Positions 37,730 to 49,817 of a stretch of 64,000 nt of DNA are shown here, piece after piece. The position numbers and the translations under genes are program-made. Each line of letters starts with the position of its first letter. The stretch's first letter is position 1. The DNA is from Liolophura sinensis (taxonomy: Eukaryota; Mollusca; Polyplacophora; Chitonida; Chitonidae): assembly GCF_032854445.1 (NCBI RefSeq), contig NC_088295.1:56213249-56277248 (forward strand). The letters are read 5' to 3'. Under the pieces are notes generated by a model. It made no database searches and was not told the origin of the DNA. It saw nothing but the letters and a program-made list of their open reading frames with translations.

Positions 37730-38264
37730 TCAAGCGTACAGATCTTGTTTTGCCCGTGTGTTAGCCCTGTTCAGAACATCATAAGGATTAGCCTCGGTCT
37801 CAGTCCTGGCAGGAACTGCCCTGAATCGATGCAACTGATTATACGTCATGTCGACGTCAGCATTTCCCGTGACACCGCCAATAACGTCATCAGAACTGCT
37901 CTCACCGTAAGAGTGTCTGACCGCGTGATCGTAATCTCCATGCACTTTAAAATGTGCAGCTTCCCCTTGTACTCGGTCGTAGTCGCCATGGTGATTTGTT
38001 CTTGCGGCGGATCCAACCGAAAATGCGGCGTCTCCTGAAGTGTTGGCCGCTCTTCCGGTTTTGTTCACCTTGGAGTACAAGTCGCTGACATTCGTCTCTG
38101 CAGCACGATTCCAGGGTGTACCATTGTCGTCTCTCTCAAGCTGGTACAGCGAGTATCGGGAGTTAATGTTGTCGTAACCAGCGTTGGGTCGGCTGACGAT
38201 CTGTGCCTCCGTGACGTCATCATCACGGTTTTCTGTTTGAAGAATGGGAGGCTTCTCTGCGGAC
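37730..38264 (-). CDS. Gene 2B exon 6: cytoplasmic tail
   Basis: 535 nt as in 2A, with nine tyrosines at matching positions. The changes are mainly Gly/Ala/Ser swaps; one adds a tyrosine near the C-terminus (DLYA in place of DLDA). The first half of the exon and the adjoining intron are almost identical to unit A. Confidence 0.8.
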
Positions 38265-41200
38265 CTGACAAAAACAAACAAACGAAATCCATGGATGACT
38301 TTGGCATTTAAAAGCCTACAAACTCTTAGGTGCTAAGTTTTTCAGTGGCAAGGTGAAATTGTCCAAGGCAGACGATGCGCGTATTCAATACCGACCTTAA
38401 ACAGAGACGGTAAATTCTTCCGCTCCTATTTTTCACGTGGCATTGGTGACAAAAAGTGGTCGAGGTTGCTCGTGTCAATGTCTTAATTCGTGGAACACAG
38501 CTTGTCTTCATCCAATATAACCAAGTTTCTACGTCACGGATGGGAAAGTTCGTAAGTAACTTGCCTAAGGTCGTTGGGGAAAAATGGCATTATAATTATG
38601 ACGAATTCGTAAGGCCGTAGTTTGCAAATTTTACTTTCCACTATAGCCCTTCAGACAGCACAAATAGTTTTCAGCACAGAGGAATATAGGAGAAACTCAC
38701 TAACTGAAGACAAATGTTATAACTAGAATGTTTTGACCTGGATCAAAAATTGATTAACGGTCCAATTTTGATGTTACGAAAATCTGGAGGAAAATTAGAA
38801 TTACCGTCTTTTCCACAGGAACACGAGTAGAACCACGATCACAACACACACCACCAGTCCTCCGATAACCCCGCCCACAATAGCACCGGTATCTGGGGAG
38901 AAAGAGAAACTTGTAGGGCAAACTTGACCAAACTTCTGACAATCACTCCTACAGTCTTTGGGTAATATACGAGTCTTTACAACCGTACCTGAGAAGAAAT
39001 CTGTTCAAGATAACGAGAATTCTACTATGGATAATACCAGGTTTTGTAAACATTTCGACATTACACCTAATATCACAGGTGGCTATAAACATGGGTATAC
39101 AGTTAGACACAGTTCTGCACGTTTTGGAAGAGATCTGTCAAAATCAGACTCTTTAGGAAAGAGTCACCACTGAACTATATGAAATGCAATGATTCGTGGC
39201 AAATGAGACTTGTACAGTAGAACTGTAAACACTGTGTCCTCTATCTAGTCAATAGAGTGCAGCACATAAGGCTTTCCTGAAATTTTATACTGTATACCCT
39301 ACTTATTTTCACCAAATTTAGAAAATCAAACCTTACTGTTCACATTCATATTGTTGGCTTTAAGGATATAAGGATAGGACATAAAAGAGCGCTCTGGGCC
39401 CGGTTGTTCAAAAGATTATTCAAAGTTAAGCTAATTAACATGTCATTTGTACATGTTCTCGCTTTCACTGCTTGTGAGGCCTTAGTGACAATAAGTCGTC
39501 GACGAAGCTCGTGTGGTCGTATATGCAGTCTAACATTCGTTGAAGCTCACTTGTCTTCCATCAACATATGGCGTTCATCACATTTGGGCAAGTTTGTTAG
39601 TCACTCGCCAAAGGTTAATGGTTTATGAGGGGCTCTCTAGTTTCCTTCACCCATAAAACTGACTTAAAACAATCATAATAGTGAAAAAGTCTTGAGTATT
39701 AGGTCAGGAAATAATGGAATAAATAAATAAATACATGAGTCTCTGTTCATTTGTTTGATTGTTGTAAAATGTCATACTCAAAAATGTTTTGTTATAGAAT
39801 GGCTGCCCGTTTTACTGGTAGAAGAAACCGAAGGGCCCGTGATAAACCACCTACCTTTGGCCAGGTACCTGATTCCTGATAGCGGCAGAATCGGCAAATT
39901 CCATGTCCAGGAATGAGCCTTGCTTTATCCGCTGTTGGTAACTGTTTTATTACCAACAGGATGATCTAGTATTAAACATTTTGCGATCTGCATGGTACGA
40001 CGACACTACCCCTATTTAACTGGGTCTTTTTAGCGTACCATTTAGTTCCTCTTTTAAATGAGAGATATCACGAGTTGTATTTTCCAAAGAGAGGCTGTTA
40101 TTTGGCAGCGTGGTCTCGTATGACGTCACGGTGGGTTGGTATGTCCTTGCTGAAAAACAAAAAAGTAGTTGCCACTGCATCTAAACGGAGCATACTATTT
40201 ATGTAAGGCTGAAATATATTTAATGTGTTCAGTTTAGAAAATTATACGTTTTATCGATGAATTTTACCCCAATCTTTGAGTGAGACAGGGGAGGTCTTGC
40301 AGCAAATTTGCATTGGTTGGCTGATATACCTGTGTGTAATGCTTATTAGAAACAGACATCGTAGAAATCCGTTCTGTTTTATTATTGACATCTATTTAGC
40401 AGTCATTTATGATATTTTCATTACCTTTCGTAATGAAATTTGTTTCGAAAACTTAGTCTAATAGAACGTCAACACAATATAATTTGTATCAATCTGCTGT
40501 GCACGTAATATTTTAATAGGGAACTTAATTACTGTTGTTCCAAGCTGCGCATGTAGTTTGTGAGGAAAACAGTGGAAACATATACTGAGTACGAGAATAA
40601 ATGGTCAATAGCCTTTATATAAAATAAATAGCCTTTTCGAAAAAGGTTTACAGACCCCTATATGTGGAACTGAGCAGTAGGTAGGAATTATTGTATAACT
40701 GCATTAGATCATCTGCCAGTGCTGAACAAACTCAGTTTAAACGTCGGTAATGTCACCTTGTTTCTTTTTCGTTGAACTATAATAAGGTCCATACAATAGG
40801 CTTACCCCAAATAAACCAAAGTTTTAGTTCTCCACATAAATGACGAAATCGAACTTTTAAGACCAGAAGCAGAAATCTAACTTACTGGATGTCTTTATTG
40901 AAGACGATTCTTTTGATCCTCCTGGCGAACCTGCTGATGCTGTTGTTGTTACAAGTCGGGGGCAACTCCCTGACAACAATAACAGTCGGTAATTTATACA
41001 AAAATTAAATCTAAAAAAAAAACAGTAAAAAGAAATATGAATGGCGGCCCATAGGCGGATGTTGGCACCATCCTGATCGCATCTTACGCGGATCTTGATT
41101 GACCGATACATGTAGTCTCGTTTAGACCGTTTATGGCACTTTAGCCTTTGCCTACACGCTGACTATAAACTTGACACGATGCATCTTAGTTTGCTTACCT

Positions 41201-44200
41201 GGTAAGGCAGGCGTAGTGACAAGAAAACTATAAATGAATGATCTATCATTCACTTAACTCTCTCCCTCTCTCATTCAAACCAGTAAAAATGTGAGCTAGT
41301 GCAATGCATGACTTCCGACTTTTGCTTTCCCGTTTTTCAACGAAGTTTATTAGTGTCAGTGGAAATGTAAAGTCGTTAACGCATTCCCAGACAACCGGAG
41401 ATAATGTAAGTTCTCATCAAAAGCTGTACTAGTATTATAAATTAGGCATCCGTGGTACCTAAACTACCATTTATAAGTTCTGTTATATCTATACACTATA
41501 TTTAGCTCTTAAAATGACTTATTATCTTGATTATGTGCCAATTAGTAACCACACTGGGAGCTAGACCGTTTGTGAATACCCTTCTTTATTTCGGGAGAAC
41601 AAACAAGGTTGGTGTCGAACAACGCGGCATTATGTCTAAGTCTTTATGTGTACACTTTAGAGGCATGTCGTAAACCCTACGCAGATTCATGGTCGGATCC
41701 TACAGCCATCATACGCGGATCCTACGCCCATGATATGCGAATGGTACACCCATCTTGACTGTATGATCGAACAGTACTGTACATCTCAGTAGCCCAAAGT
41801 TCTCATATTATGACAAACGTGATATTTGATAACCCGAAAAATGGAGAGATTCAAAGGTTTTAGACTCTCCAAACACATATTCTCCAAATGGTACATCTCA
41901 TTTGCAGCTATATTTGTACAAAAAAACCAGAAGGGTTTCCCCTCTTGCAGACTTTACGACAAGAGGGATTTCAATTTAAATATTGTAAAGTATCCTTACT
42001 TGGACAGCAATATACCGAAAGATCCTGCATGTGGCGTGTACATATCTCGCCTGGAAGCATTTGTAAGATCTTGAGTGTTGTGTGAGGATTTTCAATCAAC
42101 TTCACAAGTTATAACTGCAAAACTAGTGTGTCACGGTTATTCCATTAAACGCCTTTACTCCAAGTTTCTTAAGTTTTACAATGAGTACAATTCTCTTGTA
42201 CGTAAATATACAGAGAGCGTCCAGAATCACTATTAATTAATTTTCTATCCTGAAATATTAACCCGAAGCTAGAGACTGTATATTCATGGTGTTGAATTAG
42301 ATCGCTACGTTGGATATATGAGCAGTTGCAATTACAGCGCAACTGGGATACATATTTTGTAATCGACAACTGATATTCTTGCATGGTACACGATTTGAAT
42401 ACTGATTTCACTCAGCCCCCTAGAACATACCTTGCGTCTTTCCTACATCATTGAAAACTGTTGACTGCTTCTCTTTGTATGATTCCGTCCTATCTCCGTA
42501 CTTTTTATAATTTCTTCGATCTTTGGTAATTTGTGTTAAACGTCGTTTTGGAAATTGGCCATGCGATTATTGACACCGAACGCCCCCCGATGAGTTGAAG
42601 GCTGGTATATCGAATGTCTGTTTCGACGCATAGATTACAATGGTAAAATACATATTCAAATCGTTCTACTGAACTTCAAAAGTAAAAATAGTCAAAAGTA
42701 TTTTTGTATAAACATTTTAGTCATAGGCCAAAATTAATACCATTCACCATTAAGAAGGTCATTTGCCGATGACACATACAGGAGATATATCTTGGAATGC
42801 TCTAGGAGAAACCATTTCCTTCAAAAGAAAGCGAAAACAGGAAAAAATGTCTGTAGTGGTTTTGAGATAAGATGTTTTGTTGTATCTATGGGTTAATAAA
42901 TTTATATATGGTATATTTAACGACCGGAAAGTTCGTATTCCCCGGATATTATTTCCGGAATCAGCAACGCCGAATGAATTAGATGGGAGTGTCAGATGTT
43001 TATTTCGTGCACCCTGGGTCGATAAAGGGACAGGGACAACAACTCAGATAAAAGAATACAGTGCAGTAACCAGAGGAGATACCTCCATGCCCCGTGGAAA
43101 TATGTTCCTATCGCTCACTCATCATCAAAGTTTCCCGGCGATGCAAGAACAGCCCCCTTCCGCAGAGCAGCTGTGCACTACCCATGCCGCCAATCTCAGC
43201 ACTGAGATCTGTTCTGCCCGAAATTTGACTCTAAACCAGCAAGAGCAGAACAAGGGAAATAACCCAACAAACTAAAACTGTGAAGACCCGTCACATATGA
43301 ATTGAAATTAACATCATTGCACTTTTAAACCTAATTCTTTTTTGAATGGTACCACAGGAGGTGTGTAAATTACTACTTTTTTTTAAAGCATTCACATGAA
43401 TATTTGGAACAAAGTTGCTGACAAGAGACTAAATTTCATCTGTTACATGTGATCATTTGTCATCTATCACAATGTCGTCGCTGATCTGTAGTTTAACTCT
43501 CCATGCCTTAGGCCTTTGTATTGCAGCTGAAAATTATCTATTCGTATGTATTCAAAATAACTCAGCGAAACTGTTAATTCTTTAGTGTCAACAGAATTTA
43601 ATTGCTTGCTGAAAATACTTACCGGAAGAAGTGCATGTGTATGTGATCGATCTCACGCTGCTCAAGCCAGATGTGTCAATAAGATCTTCACACGGGTCAC
43701 TTATTAGTTCAGAACTAGAGGAATTCAAATCACACTGACTTTGGCCAGTACAATTTTCCTGCAACTCATGGCGGTCATCGTTTGTATTTCTAACCCAGCT
43801 ACATCGGCATGTGTTACGACGGCAACATCGGTCAGGCACAGGGGCTGATATCTCACGAGGACAAAGTTTGTCGTTTGGATCCCATTGGTAAAACTTGACC
43901 TCTAATATACAGATCTGAGTCCCCTCGTCACACTCTAATTTGTTGTGTGTTTGATTCAAAACTGATAATCCGTGACAGGCGTCGGAGATACTTACTGAAA
44001 AATATAAACAATAATTGTATATAAACATGATAATGTAAAAATGTGTGATTCTACACACATAAAAAGAAAGGAACAAATTAGGCAGGAAGAACAGAACAGT
44101 CTGTATAGCCTGTGTGGGTCAGATGGAAGCACCTTAATCTATCTCATTAGTCAAACAGTTGTATCGCACCAGTGGAAACTCCTCCACGTGTATGTGTTCC

Positions 44201-45466
44201 AAATCGGGTGAGTTAGGGGAGGAGGGTGGGGTGGCATGGGGAGTTGTGGGGGAGTCCAATAATATGTGAGTGAAATATTTTTAGTACGGCATAAAGCACC
44301 AGTCAAAAAATAAATTCTATAGCACAGATATTGGTGTTATTACACCACACGGCAATATGTACTACATTAACTGCTGGTGTATTATTCATACCCTGACCAT
44401 ATAATGCTGGCAGCCGTCGTTTAAGCATTGTTAAGTGCAGCGTAAAACACCCATAAATTTATATCGTTACACAACATGGTGTAACAGGTTCGTCATGCGC
44501 ACTGATGCAGGGCGGTGTTTATCTATGAGCCCTGTCCCATACACGTTATGGTCATCAGTGGAATGTTTTTCAGAACCACAATTAAACAACAACTTAAATA
44601 TACTACTTAACAAAGCTCTTTTTTTTGTTTGTTTGTTTGTTTTTTTTGTTTTCTTTGCGCGTGTCTTCAGTCGCGTAAGCTTGTATTTCATTTCGTTTAG
44701 CTATTTACAAAGTCTTTTATCACATGAGTTTTGTCACTAGTTTTAGTCTTGGTCTTAAAATTGAACAGGAAAGAGATGCCCAAGGGAATACATACATGCG
44801 AAATATTGCTACATCTAGTATACTTCTTTAGAATTCGCTTCATGTTAGCGTTCTGTATTTAGTGTTGCACGTCATATATATACGTTTGCAAAGAGTGCCC
44901 TACTTAAATTCTAAAACAATGTACCTGTATGCACACGGAATAGGTTTGGTAACGTCTACACAGTACAGATGCACTTACCTACGACTTGGCCAGTCCATAT
45001 ATGATCAGCGTAAAATACTGTACATATTTATCACCATTCAGAGAATATTCTATTGATTTGATTGGTTGAAATACCAAACATTCAAGACCGAATATGAAAG
45101 GGTAGATCAGTTTTCATATACCCCTGCAATCAAGGCGTCAGGCTCGGATGTATTCCCAGAATCAAGGCGAAACGCACAGATGTAAAATGTAAACAAAAAG
45201 GGAGACAACTTTGAACAAACTTCGTCCGTTAATACTTTCATCGGCTTTGCCTCGGAAAAATATTATCGACATCAGCCAAATATCTAGCCATAAACCCCCG
45301 GAAGGCCGTCATATAACAAATAATATATGCACATGCATGTATATTGTGACACGCACCTTCTAAGACTCTTACCTTCACTATCTCCGGAACATACTTGCAG
45401 TCCAGCTGTCAGAATTGTCAAGAAGATTGACATGTACATGGACGGTTGACCTCTGGTAAGACACAT
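37730..45466 (-). CDS. Gene 2B: second SUEL-lectin-like transmembrane receptor (6 exons, 427 aa)
   Basis: Exons in transcript order: 45466-45373, 43994-43623, 40969-40886, 40149-40039, 38892-38805, 38264-37730. The sum is 1284 nt, 427 codons plus stop, open throughout with phases 1,1,1,1,2. It has the same domain order as gene 2A but a short stalk. Using the upstream acceptor of exon 5 (38988) gives 459 aa. Splice sites are kept at every exon, which argues for a working gene and not a pseudogene. Compared with 2A by eye, the signal exon differs at 6 of 31 residues, the lectin exon at about 28 of 122 plus an indel, and the tail at 9 of 178. It probably has the same signalling partners and a changed ligand preference (inference). 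Confidence 0.72.
38805..38892 (-). CDS. Gene 2B exon 5: transmembrane helix
   Basis: 88 nt. The helix AIVGGVIGGLVVCVVIVVLL, then VFLWKRR, differs from 2A by three conservative changes. The optional upstream extension (to 38988) with CRSDCQKFGQVC is open here too and almost identical to 2A. Confidence 0.75.
39745..39885 (-). mobile_element. SINE core fragment in intron 4 of gene 2B
   Basis: GAAGAAACCGAAGGGCCCGT, then GATAAACCACCTACCTTTGG, the counterpart of 17905-18010; this copy keeps more of the 5' part of the core. Confidence 0.5.
40039..40149 (-). CDS. Gene 2B exon 4: short stalk with a single repeat unit
   Basis: 111 nt, 195 bases (exactly five 39-bp units) shorter than in 2A. One TYQPTVTSYETT unit is followed by the unique segment with NNS and NTT sequons. 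Same phases and the same GTACGC donor as 2A. Confidence 0.7.
40886..40969 (-). CDS. Gene 2B exon 3: Ser/Thr-rich linker
   Basis: 84 nt, phase 1 both ends, encoding a single-Cys segment and a Thr/Ser/Gly run (LVTTTASAGSPGGSKESSS). The last exon base is A instead of G before GTAAG, a slightly weaker donor. Confidence 0.64.
41620..42830. other. Sequence present in unit B and absent from unit A (about 1.2 kb)
   Basis: Lies between flanks that are joined in unit A near 20388-20410 (GGTTGGTGTCGA on the left, GCGAAAACAGGAAAAAATGT on the right). No terminal inverted repeats, target duplication or convincing ORF was seen. It includes a TACGCGGATCCTACGCCCAT stretch. Insertion in B or deletion in A cannot be told apart. 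Confidence 0.55.
43623..43994 (-). CDS. Gene 2B exon 2: SUEL/galactose-binding-lectin-like domain
   Basis: 372 nt, one codon longer than 2A. It keeps all 2A cysteines plus one (NTCRC in place of NTSRC), and the landmarks LECDEGTQICIL, HELQENCTGQSQCDL, DPC and SITYTC. The DPC triplet, lost to YPC in 2A, matches the SUEL family better. Replacements cluster in the last third, between the C-x5-C and the closing Y-x-C. Confidence 0.7.
44268..44455 (+). mobile_element. Two SINE 3'-end fragments in intron 1 of gene 2B
   Basis: 44268-44310 (GTGAGTGAAATATTTTTAGT then ACGGCATAAAGCACC) and 44400-44455 (TAATGCTGGCAGCCGTCG), matching 21515-21715 in unit A. Confidence 0.6.
45373..45466 (-). CDS. Gene 2B exon 1: signal peptide
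   Basis: 94 nt, start ATG at 45466, hydrophobic core MSIFLTILTAGLQVC, donor GTAAGA in phase 1. Six residues differ from 2A, none within the hydrophobic FLTILTAGLQVC run. Confidence 0.7.
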
Positions 45467-47423
45467 TTTGAAGTTTTCACATCTGTTGACCCCGAGGAAA
45501 GATACAAGTCTTTGGAATCAACGTAAACGGCGAATGTGTACGTATTAGCTAGTAATCAGGAGGACTGGCTGAACACCTGCGTAATCCAAACAAACAGAAA
45601 GAGTTGTACATCAAGAAGGGGTTTGTCATCACCCCCATTTTCGTCAGAAGTATAATCACAGGTGCCCTCGTAAGACAGCAGGAAGAAAACTCAGCTAAAT
45701 GTGCCCTCCACCTCCACCCTCCAGTATATCACGGGCGACTCCGTGTGCTTACAGAACGTAGTCCCTGTGACAAATCCCGTCCCCCTCACTGATCTGTTAC
45801 TACTGCTGTTCCGGAAGCAGAGCTTAATAAAGAGTCCAGCATGTCAATGCGGCTAAATGCTAGAACACCCACGTCTTTCATGTACACAAACTCGCATATG
45901 TATGGAAGCCGGATGCGCCCAGGCTGTCTTTCCTATACACACTTTCTCCAAACCAGGAAGTTCGACATCTAAGCGACCCTACGAAATTTAGTCAAGAGTC
46001 ATGCATCCCAGGAGGACAACGCGATATTCTGAAAGCTTTCTATAGACATCCCAGCCACATTTAGTCAGGAATATCGTAGTCTGAATCTGGCATTGTCAAC
46101 TGAATTTTGTGTCCTCTCCCAAACCCCGTTTACTCCATCATTTTTCCGCCAAATCTAATTGAGTTTCGACCAAATTTCATATACTGGATTGGTTGTCGGC
46201 TTATTCATGACTTAAAAGTGAACATACAGTCAGCCACTATTTATACATAAAAAACAAGATATAGGACACTTATCCCAGACAAATATGTAAAAAGTCCTAC
46301 GAAGTTTTGAAAGCCGAAAAGATGAAGTTCAGCATTGGAAATATGACACTGATGAACAATTCATTCTGAGCAGCCATGTTGCAGGTTCCCTTATGGACTG
46401 TGCCAATCTCTAGCGCTGAAAGCGTCTATCGATAAATGGCTTTCACGTCAAAAAACCCATTAGCTCTCTATTGTCGATTTTTACGTTGGGTTGATCGTTA
46501 AACTGATGCATTTTGGACCACATATATATGAGCAGCTAAACGAGAACGTCACAATATGTAGCCTACATGTTGGGCAGGATATTACAGTAACTTGTAAGGA
46601 TAATCGGGCAAAAAAACCGCCTCGGGGAGAGTCACTGCTTGAGGAAAAATATTTTGACTTTGCATTATCTTTCCTACACAAAGTCATATTTATTACGAAA
46701 ATATCTTCCCAAATCTGAATGAAAGAGTCTGCTACGAATCAGAAGGTCCTGCTATGTTCAGTAAATTCCCTGAAATCGGTATAGCCAGCTAGGCCGAATA
46801 CTTACACCCATGTTGGACGAGGACGAGCAGGACGGCCAAAACACGACGCTTGTGTCCACGAACATCGCTCTCACCGAGCAATAGAACATTTCTGGAATAC
46901 TACTTTATCAACTAATTGAGCTTTAGTGATTGACTTTATGTTCTCCTTAAGAAGGGTATGTTCTCTGTGCGAAATAAATACCTTTTTTGTGTGTTAGTTT
47001 GTTTCTTTTGTTGTTAATAAGGTCATGCACACTGAAGAATTTTCCTTTTATATGATGGTCAATTTTATACAATGAGGAAACTACAGCGTCCGGTGTAAAC
47101 CACCGACCTTTGGCAAGTTACTGACGTACTATCCAACATGTTACCCACAGATGTGCTCACCATACTGGTTGACGACAAGTGTTCTTCAAGGAAGTTTGGT
47201 GCCACTAAGACCGAAAGTACAGTGAGAGAGGGGGAAATCAGTAAATTCCATCCTCCAACTATCAGTCTCGTTTTCTTCTTCCTCAACTGTTTAATTACGA
47301 AGTGCAAGTTAGTGACGGACGTGTGACGCACGCTCACATACACCATGTGCTTTTAGTGAAGGTTACACTATATGCAAACGGTACAATGAGTGCTGCAGAC
47401 TTTGTCACCAAAGCTTACTTTGT

Positions 47424-47775
47424 CCCGTCCTTAGTTTGTGTCCATGTTGCCAGCTACAATGTACATGTAGCGCGGGATTCAAACGAGATTTTGTCGTGAT
47501 TTCGTGTCCCCTGAGATGAATTCGTGATCTTATTTCAGAGCACGGCATTCCTGTACATCTCGCATTATTCATCAAATTGCGCCGTAGCATCGATAGAATC
47601 CCGTCCTTAGTTTGTGTCCATGTTGCCAGCTACAATGTACGTGTAGCGCGGGATTCAAACGAGATTTTGTAGTGATTTCGTGATCTTATTTCAGAGCACG
47701 CCATTCCTGTACATCTCGTTTTATTCATCAAATTACGCTGTAAAATTTGGGTTCATCTTGCAAGCTACAATGTAC
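47424..47775. repeat. 176-bp tandem repeat, two copies (unit B)
   Basis: CCCGTCCTTAGTTTGTGTCC occurs at 47424 and 47600, and GATTCAAACGAGATTTTGT at 47476 and 47652, both giving a 176-bp period. The second copy has lost part of the GTGTCCCCTGAG segment. Confidence 0.87.
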
Positions 47776-49306
47776 ATGTATAATGTCCCAATTTCTAACT
47801 CGAGCTCAAATTTAAGCTTGGAAAATCAAATCATTTATTTTGAGGAGATTGCAACATTTGGACGACCTGAAGACCAAATGCGATATTCTGACAAGATTAA
47901 GTGGAGAGTCGTTGTGTTCTGCGAGATATGGTCGAGAATTGGTCGAGGATTGGTCGAAGTTTGGTGGAAAAGTGAAAAAATCAGGAGATCAAGTGAAAAG
48001 AGATACTCCACTGAATATCGTTGGAGTCTCGTTCGGATTTGATCAGAATGAGATGTTGCGGTTCTCATCTCGACTGAATCTTCTTTAAATTTCGTAGTGT
48101 CGTTTGAACATCGCGGTTTCTGGTTTCAAGCAAATTTGCGCAGGAAGTCAAACATGAAAGTGACCCCCCTGGAGCGGCTGTGACAAGAACAAATCTTATT
48201 CCCTGTACAACCTCGCGAAACACTCTAACCCGAAGTCGTAGAGACTGGTAAACGAATGTTAGCCAAACATCTGGCAAGGTGTAGGTGGATTCATGTGTTT
48301 TCGCTCTCGTCTTCAAAGTTTATCTCAAATAATTTCAGTCGGGTATGGAGAAGCCATTTAATAACAAAAACACTGATGTTTAGCCACTAAGGGGTGTCAA
48401 AGTTGCCAATCTTTACGCATTGACATGAGCAGTTAGATTAAAACTCTAAATGCTCTTTTACTGAGCACAGATATCAGAGAAGAACCCGCACTTGCAAGTA
48501 CTCGAGCCATTTTAGAGCGTCTTGCCTTGACGTGGAATCACTATGTCGACATGGAAAAGACGGGTGTTTAGATATTGGTTGATAGGCTTATGCCAAACGA
48601 AACTTTTATTTGCAGCTAAATGGAACTTTATAAGTCCCTGGGGACAGATGTTAAATATATTTAGTTAAACAAGGGTGAAAGAAGTAAATTTAAGGCACGA
48701 TTATCATCTTAGAGACACCAAATTAAAGACGCCATTTTTTGAAGCCACCGGAAAATAGCGGTTCCCGTGATGTTGTCGAGTTTTCCAGCAACAAATGGAA
48801 ACCAAGCGTATTTCATAACAGTCGAACTCCACATCTGCGATCAGTGTAGGTTACGCGGTTGTAAGTCCATGTACTTTCGGAGACAATGCCTATTCGATTG
48901 GGATATATGGTTGTGCTAAAACAGCTGTGCGCTTACTTATACTATCAGAGAATAAGACTGAGAATATAGACTGGCATTTAAACATATGTGGGCTTCATCT
49001 TAATGACCAAACATAATATACAATAACATGGTAATCTAGTGGATATATATCTTTGTCCCACATCATCTTTGATTCTCTGTTGCTAGGGGCTGATCAGGTG
49101 GGTTAAAATGTGGACACAAACTTGTCAGAGCTACAAGCCATACCTACAAGTGTTAAAATTCACACCCATTGTTTAAATCCCCATGTACCTTTCTCATTGC
49201 GCAGATAACTTATAATATCTACACTGAAGAAAAAAAACTACAGGCTTTTGGCCACCTTTTATAGTGCTTGCTGTATGCAGGCACACACCCGTGTTAAAAC
49301 ACTTAC

Positions 49307-49400
49307 CTTCATCATCGGCTGAACATTAACACAGATCAGTTCTGATAGCTACCAGGAAGATAGCCAGGTATGCGGGTCGTTGACTTGTGACTAGGAACTT
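49307..49400 (-). pseudogene. Relic gene 2-like signal-peptide exon (unit B)
   Basis: Duplicate of the relic at 27062-27155. Again 94 nt with a GAAG/GTAAG donor and AAG in place of ATG. A further in-frame TAA after the hydrophobic core confirms loss of function. Confidence 0.68.
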
Positions 49401-49817
49401 CTCGACCTGCTACACTGTTCTTTCAGCTGAAGGACATCTTATAAGGCCTTATGTCAAAGATGTAAAGAATCAGTTAGAGATCAATCTAGGCATGAGGATT
49501 CGTAGATTTTCGCGTTTCATCCGGTAATTTTTCACCAGTATATAAGTCTTTGCGGTGATCAGACACACGCCATGGTATGAAGACAGCACGGTATGCATGT
49601 ACTCCTGTCCTCCTTTATGCAAACCACAAACTTGCTTGTTCCTATGTGTGGGCTAATACATTGTGACTTCACAAATTGTTTCATAGGTATGATCTAATAC
49701 GGATTCAAAATATCGGTGAACTACGCGATCTCACTGCAGGCAAATCTAGAACACTCAGTTATATCACTTTTATCTACATTAGTCTATTTACAGTTAGACT
49801 AAAACTCTGACTGTGAC

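Noticed and set aside
42877-43275. 132-aa plus-strand ORF with a part shared with 20299-20556
   Set aside because: It lies antisense in intron 2 of gene 2B. The shared part shows mostly replacement changes between units, so no protein constraint is visible.
46491-46718. Plus-strand frame with VGQDITVTCKDN, reminiscent of an immunoglobulin strand
   Set aside because: The unit A counterpart (about 23790-23990) is frameshifted, only one Ig-like cysteine setting is visible, and there is no clear exon pair.
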